The position numbers and the translations under genes were made by a program. A stretch of 64,000 bases of DNA, taken from Trichoplax adhaerens (taxonomy: Eukaryota; Placozoa; Uniplacotomia; Trichoplacea; Trichoplacidae). Positions 1-13,000 of the stretch are shown here, piece after piece. The stretch is taken from contig NW_002060947.1 of the NCBI RefSeq assembly GCF_000150275.1, positions 2,841,740 through 2,905,739 of the forward strand, given 5' to 3'. The first letter of the stretch is position 1. Each line of letters starts with the position of its first letter. The notes beneath the pieces were generated by a model that saw only the letters and a program-made list of their open reading frames with translations, was not told the DNA's origin and did no database searches.

Positions 1-227
1 AGTAGTTACCAGTAGAAATAACATCGAGATATTCTGGTATAGATACGATAGCAATATTACTGAGGCTTATATATGCATAATAAACAGTAATACGGTATAG
101 CTTATTTGATGAATTCTTACTTATTATAATTATAGTATTGTAGAATAATCCGTGTGGGCGATATACTACCTCGGTACTATTGCATTTTTAGCAACTAATT
201 TACGAAACAAATTAATGATTGTATTAG

Positions 228-2783
228 ATCGATGACGACTTCATCGCTGCTTATCAGTACCATTATGGAACGAATACGAATCAACAGGAACCTACTACAG
301 GAGTCATTACAGCTGCAAATATGGCTCCTCCTACCGCTGAAGCTGCTAAGGTAATATAGCAACCTTTCACATTCCAGCTTCAGCCAGGGACTACTAAAAG
401 AAAGAGATGGGACAGGCAGGAAACGGTTGTTCGCTATACTAATAATATGAAGGCTGATTATTTTACTGGTCATTTCAACTGTGTCGTATGTCTGTAAACG
501 GTACACTGTACTGTCTGCGATTGACGTCCAAATTAGCTGCTATTAGCCTACTAAGTTGGTTTTGTGCATTATGTTATACGGGTTTCATCGGTAGCATATA
601 GTAGAATGATCGAAAAAATGATAAGCCTTCACATTATTTTTACAGTGTGATCGTTTCCTTTCCCATCTCTTTCTTTTTAGTAGTCCCTGCTTGTACATAT
701 TGTAAGCTGAACAAAATTCATTTTGTGTTAAAATCTTGTTAGCCTATCGTAAATGCTTCAAATGCGATTCCCAAGCAAAAGCAGAAAGGGGAAGAATCAA
801 AAGATAGAAAATCTCAACCTGAAGGTGATATCATGCAATAAAGCTTAATCAGTCACAACTAGCTAAGTCCTTACCTACAGTTATAACATGGAATAGAATA
901 GTACAATTTAATGTTTACTATCAACCTATATTTCTTCGTGCTAAGAAGTCGCGAAATCATATGCATATTGATTGACTTAAGAATGGTAATCTTTCAATTA
1001 TAGGCTGGTTTGATGTCGATGAAACTAAAAATACGAACGTTTATGTCTCAGGTTCTATATTGATATACGAGATCATAAATTATTAAATAGCTTTTAAAGA
1101 ATAAGATTAAATTAATAGCATCTTAGGGTATTATGGAGAAAAGCCAGTTTTGGTATCACCAGTCTAAGCGTGTAGTTATAGTAAGAAAATTTTCGCCTTG
1201 TAATTAATTTGATGTTAGGCTTACCTATGGACACTACAGAAGAAGAATTCGTAGAATTAATGAGTAAATGTGGTATAATTATGCAGGACGATGACACTAG
1301 TATGTAAATATATATTCGTAAAGAAAAGTTATTATCATCTATAATGAAAGTGTTAGATTGACGGTGGATGTCGGTTTATCGTTATTCATAATAAAAATAG
1401 AAGAATTCAAGGTGAAACTTTATAGGGATACAGATGGGCAATTGAAGGGTGACGGACGATGCTGCTACTTGAAGGTATACTCGATAACGAACATTGAATT
1501 GCTGATTTACGCTTACTGTAGTTAAAAACTATTCTAAAAATCCGTTCGTGTCATGGTAATTTGCGCAAACAGCTCCTAATCAGTCGTTCGAATAACATTT
1601 GCTCAAGCAGCGATTCCTATTTCGATCCTAGGTCGAGTCAGTAGACCTCGCTTTACAAATTCTTGATGGTTCCTTATTTAAAGACAGCACAATTAATGTT
1701 GAGAGGGTAAAGTACCTACTAATGCATGTCAGAATGTGAAGATATATAGCTAAATAGACGTTAGAGACCTCCATTTGGGAGATGCAACCAATTCGAATTA
1801 AAGTATTTAATTTCTCCTGTTGTCTATCAAAAGTTAAACGTGATATTGAATCTTTTAGGCGATGTTTACGTTAAAAGGACGGTATGACCCATCGCTGCGA
1901 AAAAAGAAGAAAAACACGAAAAAGAGAAAGAGAAAAACACAGGAAAAGTAATTCACTGCCATACATATTAGAGTATACCATTTGAAAAAGTTTCATAATA
2001 TGTTACCTATTATCTTTATCAAGGTTACTTTCATGGAATGAAAGTAAATCAGAAAAGCGTTCCAAACTTGATAAGGTTTTGATTGTTAAAAATATTTTTC
2101 ATCCGGATGAATTTGAGGTAAATTTGCTAGCTTTCTTGCAGTCTATGATCGTTTATGGGTTGTAGTTTATAAGATAGTGGTATTAATCTTCAGCACCACC
2201 ATCTGCGAATGTTTTTAATAGAAGGATCCTACATATATAACAGAATTAAAAAGCTCTGTAAAGGAAGAGTGTGAAGCCAAGTTTGGACCTATCAAGAAGA
2301 TAATAATATTTGATGTAAGCTGTAAAATGCGTGCTATGATATCGTGCGATACAGCACTGTAAGATTTTACAAATATTGTATGCACTTGTTTGTATGTCAA
2401 TATACTTTCTGGATTATAATGCTGCATTGGATATTGTTTTTATAGAGACATCCAGAGGGAGTAATTTCGATAACTTTTGCAAATCCAGAAGATCGTGATA
2501 AGTGTCTCGAGGTTATCATTGTTTGTTATATTTGGTATTTTTAGTTAACGGAGATCTGTTGTATCATTATGCTATATCGGTTTTTTGCTCGCCGTAATTA
2601 TTGCACAAGTATGATATTGAACTTATTTGGTCCCAGGTAATGCATGGGCGATACTTTGCGAAGAGGAAACTGCATGCTGAAAAGTGGGATGGCTTTACTA
2701 ATTATCAAATTGAAGAGACGGACATGGAAAGGGAAGAACGTATAAAGAAGTGGGAGGCGTACATCGAGGAAGATAACGCTTAA
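228..2783 (+). CDS. HTATSF1: HTATSF1 / Cus2-like splicing factor, 5' partial
   Basis: Homologue of HIV Tat-specific factor 1 (yeast Cus2), a nuclear RNA-binding protein that works with SF3b and U2 snRNP in spliceosome assembly. Eleven exons are visible: 228-350, 743-824, 1004-1051, 1219-1299, 1401-1474, 1632-1706, 1859-1947, 2024-2117, 2222-2314, 2446-2511 and 2637-2783; all phases agree. The first encodes IDDDFIAAYQYHYG, matching the segment before RRM1. Next come RRM1 (NTNVYVSGLPMDTTEEEF, then GDGRCCYLK), a lysine-rich linker, and a second RRM of the U2AF-homology type (VLIVKNIFHPDEFE, HPEGVISITF) with the G-R-Y-F version of the RxF ligand motif. The end (WDGFTNYQIEETDMEREERI) is typical of the family, but the long acidic tail of vertebrate HTATSF1 is missing. 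The N-terminal exon(s) lie before the window. The first visible intron holds a MITE. Identity is secure; exon edges were set by hand. Confidence 0.93.
385..689. mobile_element. MITE copy A, terminal inverted repeats CAGGGACTACT
   Basis: About 305 bases inside the first visible HTATSF1 intron. The left end reads CAGGGACTACTAAAAGAAAG and the right end is its near-perfect reverse complement, giving terminal inverted repeats of about 28 bases. There is no open frame for a transposase, so it is non-autonomous. The interior (about 420-500) matches the fragment at 33777-33943 in reverse orientation, with shared words such as AAACGGTTGTT, CGCTATACTAAT and GCTGATTATTTTA. A CAGGG terminus would suit a hAT-type element, but I see no clear 8-base target duplication here, so the superfamily is inference. 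Confidence 0.75.
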
Positions 2784-5700
2784 ATATATTTAGTGAAGGT
2801 ACTTTTTTAATCTTCTATATTAAGTCATGGAATAATTGTTATCCTCAATAATAATTTAAACGCATGTTCTGCTGCTTGTACTATTAATTTTCGATCGCGT
2901 AAGACACGAACAATCGTCTAACGATTATATTAGTAAATTCATGCCAGTCTGTCTTCATGAAATCGATTTCAACCTTAAGCCATACATAGCAGATGGGTTA
3001 ATTAGGGATTTTTGGACTATTACTCTAATATCAATATTGAGATATATATTTTTACGGATTAAATCCCCTATTTGAATGCTTATAGAAATTTAGTTAACTG
3101 TAAGCTGTATTAATATAAGCTATTTGTATTACTGCCGTCAATTCTAGGTATGAATCGGATGTGCGAATACGTTGGTTGGTACATGCTGTGAAAATGGGAT
3201 TGCCACTTGATAGTATCGATTTTTCAATTTTATAATTTAATTTGTAGTGCAAATTTACTGTGTGATGTGATAACATCAACACGTAGGTTGTACATTCAAT
3301 ACCAAGGATGCGAAACGATTTGTTCTTATCGATTGTAATAGCAAGGTCTGTTGGTATTTTATGAGACGCTTGCAAAGAGCTTGCATGTTCTATCAAATGA
3401 AGTTATAAGCCTCTATTATGCAATAAAAATTCATACACCTCCGGTATAAGTTTTCATTGCGTGTACACAATCTATTTCTGTAGTTTGTCTTATACGAATT
3501 TCAGTAATTATTACTGACTGTATGATAATTATATTAATTATAATTATTGAATAAAATTTACTATGATCTTATTAAAATAATTTTTAAGTAAGGCTGATCA
3601 AAACGCCGTATCGATATTCGTTTACTGGTTCATATTTACTCTTTACTAAGTAAAAAATGAGAATACGAGTTATTTGTCCAACAGAAAGCTTTTAAATTTA
3701 ATGTACACAACATTTTCCCAATTTATGGTATCAAATATAAATTCAGATGTTACACTGAAATTTATTTTTCTCAGGTTTTAATGCAAATTAACTCCGTTAT
3801 TTATGTTATAATGATCCAGTAGATATCGAAATTTTAGTTCGGTGCTTATATATTCTATAATTTGCTGATGAGTTATGTCCTTATGAATTACTCTTGGTTT
3901 TATAATGTCTGATTTTATCAAATTTATGATACTAGTCTCACTTAGATGGGTTGCAACTAAAGCATCATCGCAGGATTACTTACGCCATATCATGTAACAC
4001 ATGTATGCGTATACAAATACTTAAGATAGAGAAGACCTTAAAGATATTTGTTTTATGGATACTTTTTTTATGTTCATTATCTAAAATCTGAAATATTAAA
4101 CGATCACCTCAAATCCCTAATGAAATTAGGCCGTACAGAATTAGCTATTAATGATCTAATATATACAATTTTTTCAAGGTATCATGTTTGACAATATACT
4201 CATAATACTCGTATTAGTTGACAAATCAGTTATAATTATTAGTATGTGTAGTGATACTCTTCAATTTAGAATCTATGCTTAGAAATGTTTTTTATTCAGT
4301 TTTCTTCCGTACACATGTTTTTGCCTCTTATAGGAAATTTATCGTTTATCAAAGCCCATTCATTTAAAAGTAACTTCTCCGAGTTTTTGCAAACATCATA
4401 CTATTCAAATGCTGATATCACTATCTGGATAAAATTTAATAGAATTAAAAGTTTTAACATAATCAAAAAGATTTTTAAAGTTGGTGCACAATTTAATTAA
4501 CAATATTCTAGTAACCTATCATAACATGTAGCTATTTTCTTACTGATGTTTTAAAAAATATTATAGCAGCACTATCCTAGATTTCACTCGAATACAAAAA
4601 GCATGGAAATAGATTTACTGGTATTAAAAAACATCTAAAAAGGGGGTAAAGTATCTAACGTCATATCAATATATTCTGAATCTACCTATTGTATATTGCA
4701 TAGGTATCCAGCATGCCACGATTTGCTAGTATACAATATATTGCATTATATTACGAAAAGGACGCAGTAGGGATAGGCTACTGACTAATAAATAGAGGTA
4801 CAAGATACTAAAAAGCTTTAATGCATTTCTCTATATATATAATCCAGATTTTGGATGCTAAATATCTCATCGAAAGTATAACAGTTGGCATTATTACCTA
4901 CGATAACATATTAGAGGCTAAAAGAAAACATCAGCTTCGTATTAAATTTTTAAGTAGCCAGTGTATGTACGTGATCGATTGTGCCTGAACTGCATCATAG
5001 ATATTACAAATCCGCTACAATCTATTTAATGTACCAACTTATAGACTCAAAAATACGGATATTTGTATCTCAGCTATGATTAAATTAAATTTAAGCATTG
5101 TTTGTAAAATAGATGAATAATGGCATATTAGTAATTTTAATGGTTACTGATAAAAGGTGAAAATATTAGAGTTTTTACGTCCTTGAAACAGAAGATCTCG
5201 TAGGACTAAAACCGAATATATTGATACAAGCTAATTGTATAAATAACTTTGATAAAATCAGAATTTGCAGTAATGCTGCAATAGCTATTATGAATCATTT
5301 AAGATACTTTATATTAGATGTTAAGGTAGCATGGTAAGAAGTACATTTCCAGATAGAGTAGCAGTAAAAAAAATCTAAATTTCAATTGAAGCTGTTATTA
5401 GCCAACTATAAATCTTGATATGGTACAAAATTCTGATAGTAAAGGCTTTCAAGGGCTTAGAGATATAAATAAGTTTTACTTACATATAAGTAATGTTAAT
5501 ATGAATTTCACTTCATACTGTAATTGGTCTCTAATAAACTTTTTGTAAATCTGAAATTTTTAAAGATATTATAAATCGCCGCTTCTAAGCTTTATTGTCG
5601 GATTCTTTAAATACGAATAAAAGTCCTCATAAACTACATCTGATAATAGCTAGAGAGAAAAATGGTTTCGCTACGAAATATTGGAAATATTTTAAAATTG

Positions 5701-5926
5701 TATAAATAAATGGTATAAAACGTAAAAAATATAGCAGATAATTTTGTTGATGCGCCGTACAAAGTAACCGTTATAAGTTTACATTTCCATATATGATTTT
5801 GAAACCTCAGTTTATGGACCTATTTATGAATGTATACTTTTTATAACAGTGTATGAGGTATCATGTTTATAATCCTGACTATCGCAGATAATTTTTGTTT
5901 CTGAGGTATTATTGCTATAGTACGTG

Positions 5927-6207
5927 CAGGGATTACTCGAAAGAAGAGAAAGGGACGGGACACAGCCGAAAGCTGCAAGAATAAGTTGGCTGATCATTTC
6001 AAAATACGTTACGGTTGTAACCGTACACCGTACTGTGCAAAACCAACCTGGCATCTAATTTGAAGCACGATTGTGTACAGTATAGGGTACGATTACCGAT
6101 GGTCAATGCAGTTGCAATGACCAGCAGAAAAGTCGGCCAACTCATCGCTAGTACAGTATAGTCAACGATCGTGTCCTGTCCCTTTCTTTTATTTCGAGTA
6201 GTCCCGG
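5927..6207. mobile_element. MITE copy B, same family as copy A
   Basis: About 281 bases bounded by CAGGGATTACTCGAAA on the left and TTTCGAGTAGTCCC on the right, inverted copies of each other and variants of the copy A ends. Short flanking words GTACGTG (5920-5926) and GTATGTG (6208-6214) look like a slightly decayed target-site duplication. The interior carries GTACCGTACACC and TGTACAGTATAG words like those of the palindromic arrays. The small open frame across it on the minus strand is not a gene. Confidence 0.72.
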
Positions 6208-7874
6208 GTATGTGATGTTTACCTAATTGATACTTAATATCTTATATTTAAAGATATTCAGAGTTAATGAGTAACAGCATGACGGAATTAAAGAAGTTTC
6301 ATAGTCTTGTAATAAAGTCGACGACCTATATTAGTGTATTTGAACATTGAAGGAATTAATGATGCGTTACCATACCCTACTACTTGAACAGGTATAACTT
6401 TCCCATCTATCTATCACTTATCATGATACTATATATAATATGCTAGGACTATGCCTTAATATCAAAATTAATGATAATAAGAAAAATTTGAGCTAGTATC
6501 CAATCGCTATCAATTTTGAGATAATAACCAGCTCAACCGATTTATTCTATTCTCTAGAAGTTATCATATTTTAACTATACTTTTGGTGATTGTTAGTCAA
6601 GATAATACACTTATAATTTATGTATATGTCGAATTATGCCTACAGTATTTGCCAGCCTATGAAGAGGCGATCTAGGTATAAAATAGAACCTATTTTGTAA
6701 GATGATAACAATCATCTGATTTAAGTTCTCTTTATGATAAATTGGTCAGAGAATTAGATAAAATAGAAAGCTAAATGTGCAGGCAAACTGAACGATTCTA
6801 TTAGTTAGATGAAGCGCCATATATATGTTAGTTAATTCATTCTGGAGATAACAATCCTTGGTATTCAGTTTTCGTATTATACTGTAGTTTAATACTGTAT
6901 TATTGCTATCATTTGCTGCATCGCGCATGGTTGTATGGTAGTGTTACTGAAAGGACATCGTAGTTACGATTCTTGGTAAATTCTGTAAACTTTCTTGATT
7001 TGCTTGCGAGTAAATCAACGGATCATTTATTTTGATACGGATATAACTATTATTTATTTTCGTGCATGTTTATCGATTATAATTATCATTATTTTTATAT
7101 AAGATTTCTTAGTGTTAGAATTCTTTGCGTGAAGAAGTTTGAATTTTTGCTGCGCAATTTTACAGTGTTTCCATGACATTTGTAATCACATGACAAATCG
7201 GCCGTTTCTATTGGCTATTCATTTCATATGCCTTGTTGGTCATTGTGAATGATTATTATTGAACAATATTCAAATTAAATCGTGCTTCCTTTTATTGGTA
7301 AAAGCATTGCAGCGCTACGTAAGAAACCATTATGCGGATATCCTATCAAATCAGTTGACTCCAATTTAATCTACGCAATAGACACTCACAGCTACACAAC
7401 TAAATATCTTCATACGAATAATCATACATACAGTATATAAAAATAGATACCAGCAACAATATAAATATCCAGAATATTTTCATTAGCGTTAATATTGTGT
7501 AAGCATCAGAGACATCACCATCGCTGGGTGCACCATTTCGGTTTCGTTGTTGATGTCCCAGTAAATTTGAAATACGTTTAGCTATCCAAAAGTAAGTCTA
7601 TGATAACATGTTGAGAATACATGATATCTAATTAATTATATATATAACTGAATAATTTTCCAACATGCATGTCTACATATTAAAATGTTGATTAATACGT
7701 ACTGGAAATTTGGATATTTTATGAATTAACTATGTGTGAGGTTACACTTTACTTTACCATTGCCGAGATAGGTTTACTGGCTGTACCGTAATAATAATAT
7801 GATTTAACAGCAGTGAAATATGTTATTACTTAATTACAGTAATGCCTTAATCGGAAATCGCTAGCCCAGGAAGT

Positions 7875-8305
7875 CGTACAGTAGTTACAGTATTATTCGA
7901 ATATTTTACGAATAATTTACATACAGTACAGTACTGTAGATGTTTCATTACTATACTGTACTGTACAGTACAGTACAGTACTTTTACAGTTACTAACTGA
8001 ATACTGAACAGTACTGCACGCTGTACAGTACATACCAGTCTCCTGCATTTGACTAAGATATTTTACCCATTTAAAATTTCTACCAAACTTTTACACTCTA
8101 CAGTACTGTACTCTGTACAGTATCTACGAATTTAGAAACTCAGTAATACAGTACAGTACTGTACAGTACTGGGCACTGAGTGTACAGTACAGTACAGTAC
8201 AGTACTGTACAGCACCGTAAAGAGAAATCGAAAGTCAATAGTTAGACGTAGCAACTAGTACAGTACAGTACTGTACTGCAGTATTATATTAGTATACTGT
8301 AGCAC
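7875..8305. repeat. Palindromic GTAC array 1
   Basis: A dense but irregular cluster of the self-complementary unit GTACAGTACTGTAC and shortened forms (CAGTACAGTAC, CTGTACTGTAC), separated by 20-60 bases of ordinary AT-rich sequence. Examples occur near 7921, 7961, 8100, 8150-8215 and 8260-8280. It is not a tandem repeat with a fixed period and not a CRISPR. Each block can fold into a hairpin. Confidence 0.85.
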
Positions 8306-9714
8306 ATGTTCAATCGGTCTTCCAGTGATTTGATTGTATCACATTTTCGTAAATAAAGGAAATAAATTGATAGTAAATAATGATTGCACATATGTAACTA
8401 CTGTATACAGTACGTCTATGCGACTATAAAATCATGCTGGTGTTCTGATCTAGTGGTAAATAGTGCCTAATACCAATATTATAATCATAACGAACAGTTT
8501 TAAAACACCAAAATTTATATTAATTATTAAAGCTCCGGAAATAGATAGCGAAAATTGTTTTCCAGTACACAGTTCAATACTACATTTTGCTGTGTCGGTG
8601 CAATAAAATTGATTGATCTTGATCTTAAAATAACTGTCGTAAATCAAGGAAACGAGCGCAATCGTTTTCATCTTATCTCAAGAAGTCATTTGATTTAATG
8701 ATTAATTTAGGTGATTCCTGAAGTATTCGAATTTAAAATTGGATTTGTTTGTGGCAGCTTTAAATTGAGTTAACGTTCTAAAATTTCCTCTTCCTACCGA
8801 AAATAGAATAGTGGTTAGTTATAAAAGTATATAGCTTGACATTGTGAAGATAGCACGGTACTATCATACGACAAATACGTAAAATACCCTACATACTAAC
8901 AGGCATAGCGTAATAGTTTGAATCAGCGACAAAATTCAAGGATAGAGATACTAAAGAACAATGTTCTAGGTGCTAATTACTACCTTCATTCTTAATTTTA
9001 AGTCATTTTTAGCAGGTATAAGCCGCGTTATCTCCGAATAAACAAATGCAGTTCAACAGTTTCAGGTTCTACTTTAAATGCTTTATTCAGTTGTACTCGT
9101 ATTTTCGATTAGGAATTCATAGGTGATTTTCAGATAACATTTTCATCTAATTAATAAGCGTATTAAAGGTACGATACTAAGGTGAATCAACGAACAGGAT
9201 TCTCTGCAGATAAATTTTACGCACAAAATCAGGGTTACGATTACTTTACCGTATCTTAAACGTGCAAGTATTAGCTTACGTAAATAATTTTTGAGGATTG
9301 AGCGCATCAACTGAGAAGCTACTAAACGCTAATACGTAGTACATTACGAATCGCAATCTAAACAATTCGGCTGACGTTCAGTATTGGGATCTAGAATTTG
9401 CGCTCATATGTGAGACAAAACCTGGACAAAATTCTTAAGCTCGTCAGGTATTGGCACGAAGTTGACTTAATATTAGAGGCAAGTAAATAAGAAAGTATTA
9501 CTAGCTATTATTTTCAAATATAGTAAATAGTAATAATATGATTGCACTATCTAGCAAGTAACAAAGTTATTGTTTGGGTAGTTAATATTGTATGTTATAT
9601 TTTCTATTATAAAGTGTAGTATACACTGTTAAATCTTTAATCAATATAATGACGCAACCTAACATATAGATCCCTGTAAAGAAGATATACCTTTTTATTT
9701 TATGAGCTCGACCT

Positions 9715-9845
9715 TATACTGTATACCAGCTCACTGACTGTTCGTACCGTACAGTTAGTAACACATAATACCAGATATTTACGCTTATCTACTCGCGCGG
9801 TACTGTACCACATCACCTGGTAACTCTACTGTACTGTACTATAGT
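9715..9845. repeat. Palindromic GTAC array 2, upstream of AhR
   Basis: A small cluster of CGTACCGTACAG, GGTACTGTACC and CTGTACTGTACTATAG blocks, ending about 155 bases before the proposed AhR start codon. The motif is the one in the larger arrays. A promoter role is inferred from position only. Confidence 0.7.
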
Positions 9846-10000
9846 GCAATGAATATTTCATCCGCTACACGTAGCATGCATACACTGATTAAATAATTAT
9901 AATTGATCAATTTTATATCAAACTACATATGAATAATGAATATTTTGTTTTTATTAACTTAATATTAAATTATAGAATCATTACTCTTCATGTATCTGCA

Positions 10001-13000
10001 ATGTTTGGCCGTCGAAAGCGAAGACACGTAAAACATAGGTGGGTGATAAGATAGCTAGCTCAAATGCGTAATTTTTACAAATCAATGTAGTGCCGTACTC
10101 TATAGCACTAGTATGAACTACAGTATACATATAATTTGCAGTCCATGACAGTAGATTGTTCTAGATTAGAAAATAACTATTGGTCCATTGCTGTTAATTT
10201 CTTCAATTACTTCCTTAAGTATTTGTCTAGGGTTATTATATTGGTTATGACCTTTGAAGTACAGTAAATGCTATCACAATAGGTCGTAGTAGATATGCAA
10301 CGACAAATGTTGCAACATTACCAAATACAGTATCTTTACGTAACGTTACCATTGCTAATCTATATGATCGGAGTTGCCTTAAATAAATTATTTTTATCAA
10401 TATGTAGCATATTAGCTTCAACAAATCCGTCAAAACGCCATCGGGATAAACTTAACTGCGAATTAGATAATCTAACCAAGTTATTACCTTGTAATAATGG
10501 CAAAATTGCAAAACTGGACAAATTGTCAATTCTTCGGCTATCAGTTAGTTATCTCAGAGCGAAGACTTTGCTAAAACGTAAGTCATAAAAAGTAACAGAT
10601 GAATACATTATTTATGTGCACTGTTAAGATATAAATTTTGATACCATATTGTGCAACCTCATAATATTATACGATACCAATTATGAAATTACTATTCCTT
10701 TAATAAGAATTCTTATCGTGATGCTTTGTTGACGCAAATTTTAAATATTTAACCTTAGTATTTTCGCTTAAGCTTGCATTTTTAGATTTTACAATTATGC
10801 ATATTCATATTTTAGTGTGCTAAATCGTTTTAGCACGATAGTACATATACGAGCATAGCACTACAAGATGCATATAATTTCATATAATAAAAAAATTCTC
10901 GTACGTATTTCAGTATGTAGCTCATATTCAACAAATGCACTATACCATATCTATAGTAGTCAATATATGAAATGCGACACAGTTAATAAATAAAAAATAC
11001 ATTAGTACTTATGCTGACGGTAAATACAAATAATCATTTTCAAATAGTTAAAATCAAAAATTTTGTAATGCTTCCGAATAAAACCATACTGTGTTTAATT
11101 ACTGTTGTTATCATAAGATGATCGAGTTTCTCCAGCTAAGAGCCCAAAAATTAGTTGTTGTCCTAGACTGTAAACGCTGGCAGCTCATAAACGCTACTAT
11201 GTAGATCGAATTCCATTAAATTAAAATAAAAACAAATACTGACACTCAAGGGTGTACCGTAAGTTTAAAAGCGTACTTAATATATATCTACGTAATTGCT
11301 GTATATTCCTGATTTCACCGGACATAGCGATCGCAGTTTCTTGAAAAATTTTAAAAGTATATAAATATATGGGTATATACCTTATATAAAATAGCTTTAT
11401 AATTTATGGAATGTTCGTAATATTTCATAAAGGATTTAGACTGTATGCAAAGTTTTAAATCCAAATATTAATTACTTACAAGGTGTGAATCAAATTGCAG
11501 ATATTAGCGCGGATTCAGGAGGTGAAGGCAGTACGAGCAGTAGTTCAGAAAGTAGCTCATGCAGCTCATATCAAAATAGTACGAATAGCTCGAGTAAATC
11601 CTCTAGTGGTTTACCGGAAGGAGAATTATTGATGGAGGTTATAAATTTTAATATGCTTATTATAAAATAAAAGCCAGTATGACGTGATCAGTTTCGTGTT
11701 TTAATTAACTTTGATAAAGACATATAATAATTTTATATACTATATATATGAGCTATCGAATATTGTTACGGTCAACAATATATTGTGTAGTACACGCAGA
11801 ATAGCTTGCTACTCGTTATAATATATGATTTGCTAAATAACACTAATTTCAGATCTTAATTAATCTTATTAGGCACTCAACGGGTTTATAATTCTAGTAA
11901 CAGTAGACGGTGAAATATTTTTTGTTTCATCATCTGTTTCAAAATTTTTAGGTTTAAATCAGGCAAGTATAAATATTTAAATTATTGTATGATTAAATTT
12001 GCTGTTTGTAAGCGCTTTTAAACTTATCGTAAGTAATCAGGATTTGCTTTTACTTAACATTTAAAATCTAAGGTTGATATTATGCATCACAGTATCTATG
12101 ACTATTTGCACCATAAAGACAGTCCAATGTTTCAAAATCAACTTTTAGCAGCATGTCAACATGCTCAAATTCACCATAATAATCATCGCGTAAGTTAGCA
12201 GTTGAAATTACAACATGTAGCAACTGAGGTGTATGATTAATTGCCCTCGATTAATTTTATATTTATTTGTTACGGATTGGAATTTCATTTATTAGACAAA
12301 TCGAATTACGAACTCACGCAATTTATCGAGGCGCATACTCATTTACAGTACGTTCGGCATTAATATCTAGTGATCCTATAATGTATAGCAATTACAACAG
12401 TAAAAATTATGTCATTAATTGAACTATGTGTCATAATCAATCTAGGAAATACTACCATATTTTCTTGCGTTTGTCAAATGAAATGTGTCTTACCTTCACG
12501 AAATGATTATAAGGTGTATCTGCGTTACAGAATCTCATAATTTGTATCTGGTAGTACTTACTTCGCTATTTCTTGGTAATTATTGGAATAAATTGAGTTT
12601 GCATTTTATGTTTTTAGGCAATTCATATTCATGGAAAAATAAAAAAGCTATATACCGAAAATAAATGGACGCTATTTGCTACATGCACTGCCATAATGCC
12701 TGATTCCTTATCGATTGGGCTTTATCCGAAAAACGTTATCTTTCAATCCAAACATACAATTGACTTTACTTTTCTTGAAGTAGATGATATGTAAGTGACA
12801 TAATTTAAATATGTAATTAATATTATAGTTTGTTTTAAAATTTTTACATTAATTTCGTCCGTATGCAATCATTAACTGTGAGATTTAGTGTACTCATGTG
12901 CTTCTCTACGAAGGTTAATGAAAGTCTTAGGATTCACTAGAAAGGAGCTGATAGGCACTTCTGCCTATAAATTGATTCATCAAGGAGATGTCAATTACAT

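Larger units (their letters stand above)
2784..10000. other. Gene-free interval between HTATSF1 and AhR
   Basis: I find no convincing exon on either strand. Open frames are short, AT-driven and lack recognisable domains. The interval holds MITE copy B (5927-6207), a large palindromic GTAC array (about 7875-8305) and a smaller one (about 9715-9845). Distant regulatory DNA or non-coding RNA cannot be excluded from sequence alone. Confidence 0.6.

Noticed and set aside
7875-8305. CRISPR-like repeat cluster
   Set aside because: Spacing is irregular, units are of variable length and self-complementary, and the surrounding genes are animal genes.
12889-12913. Earlier acceptor (ttag at 12887-12888) for the AhR exon ending at 13020
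   Set aside because: It gives the wrong phase after the 12618-12790 exon; the acceptor before 12914 restores EVDDM-LMKVLGF, which matches the family.
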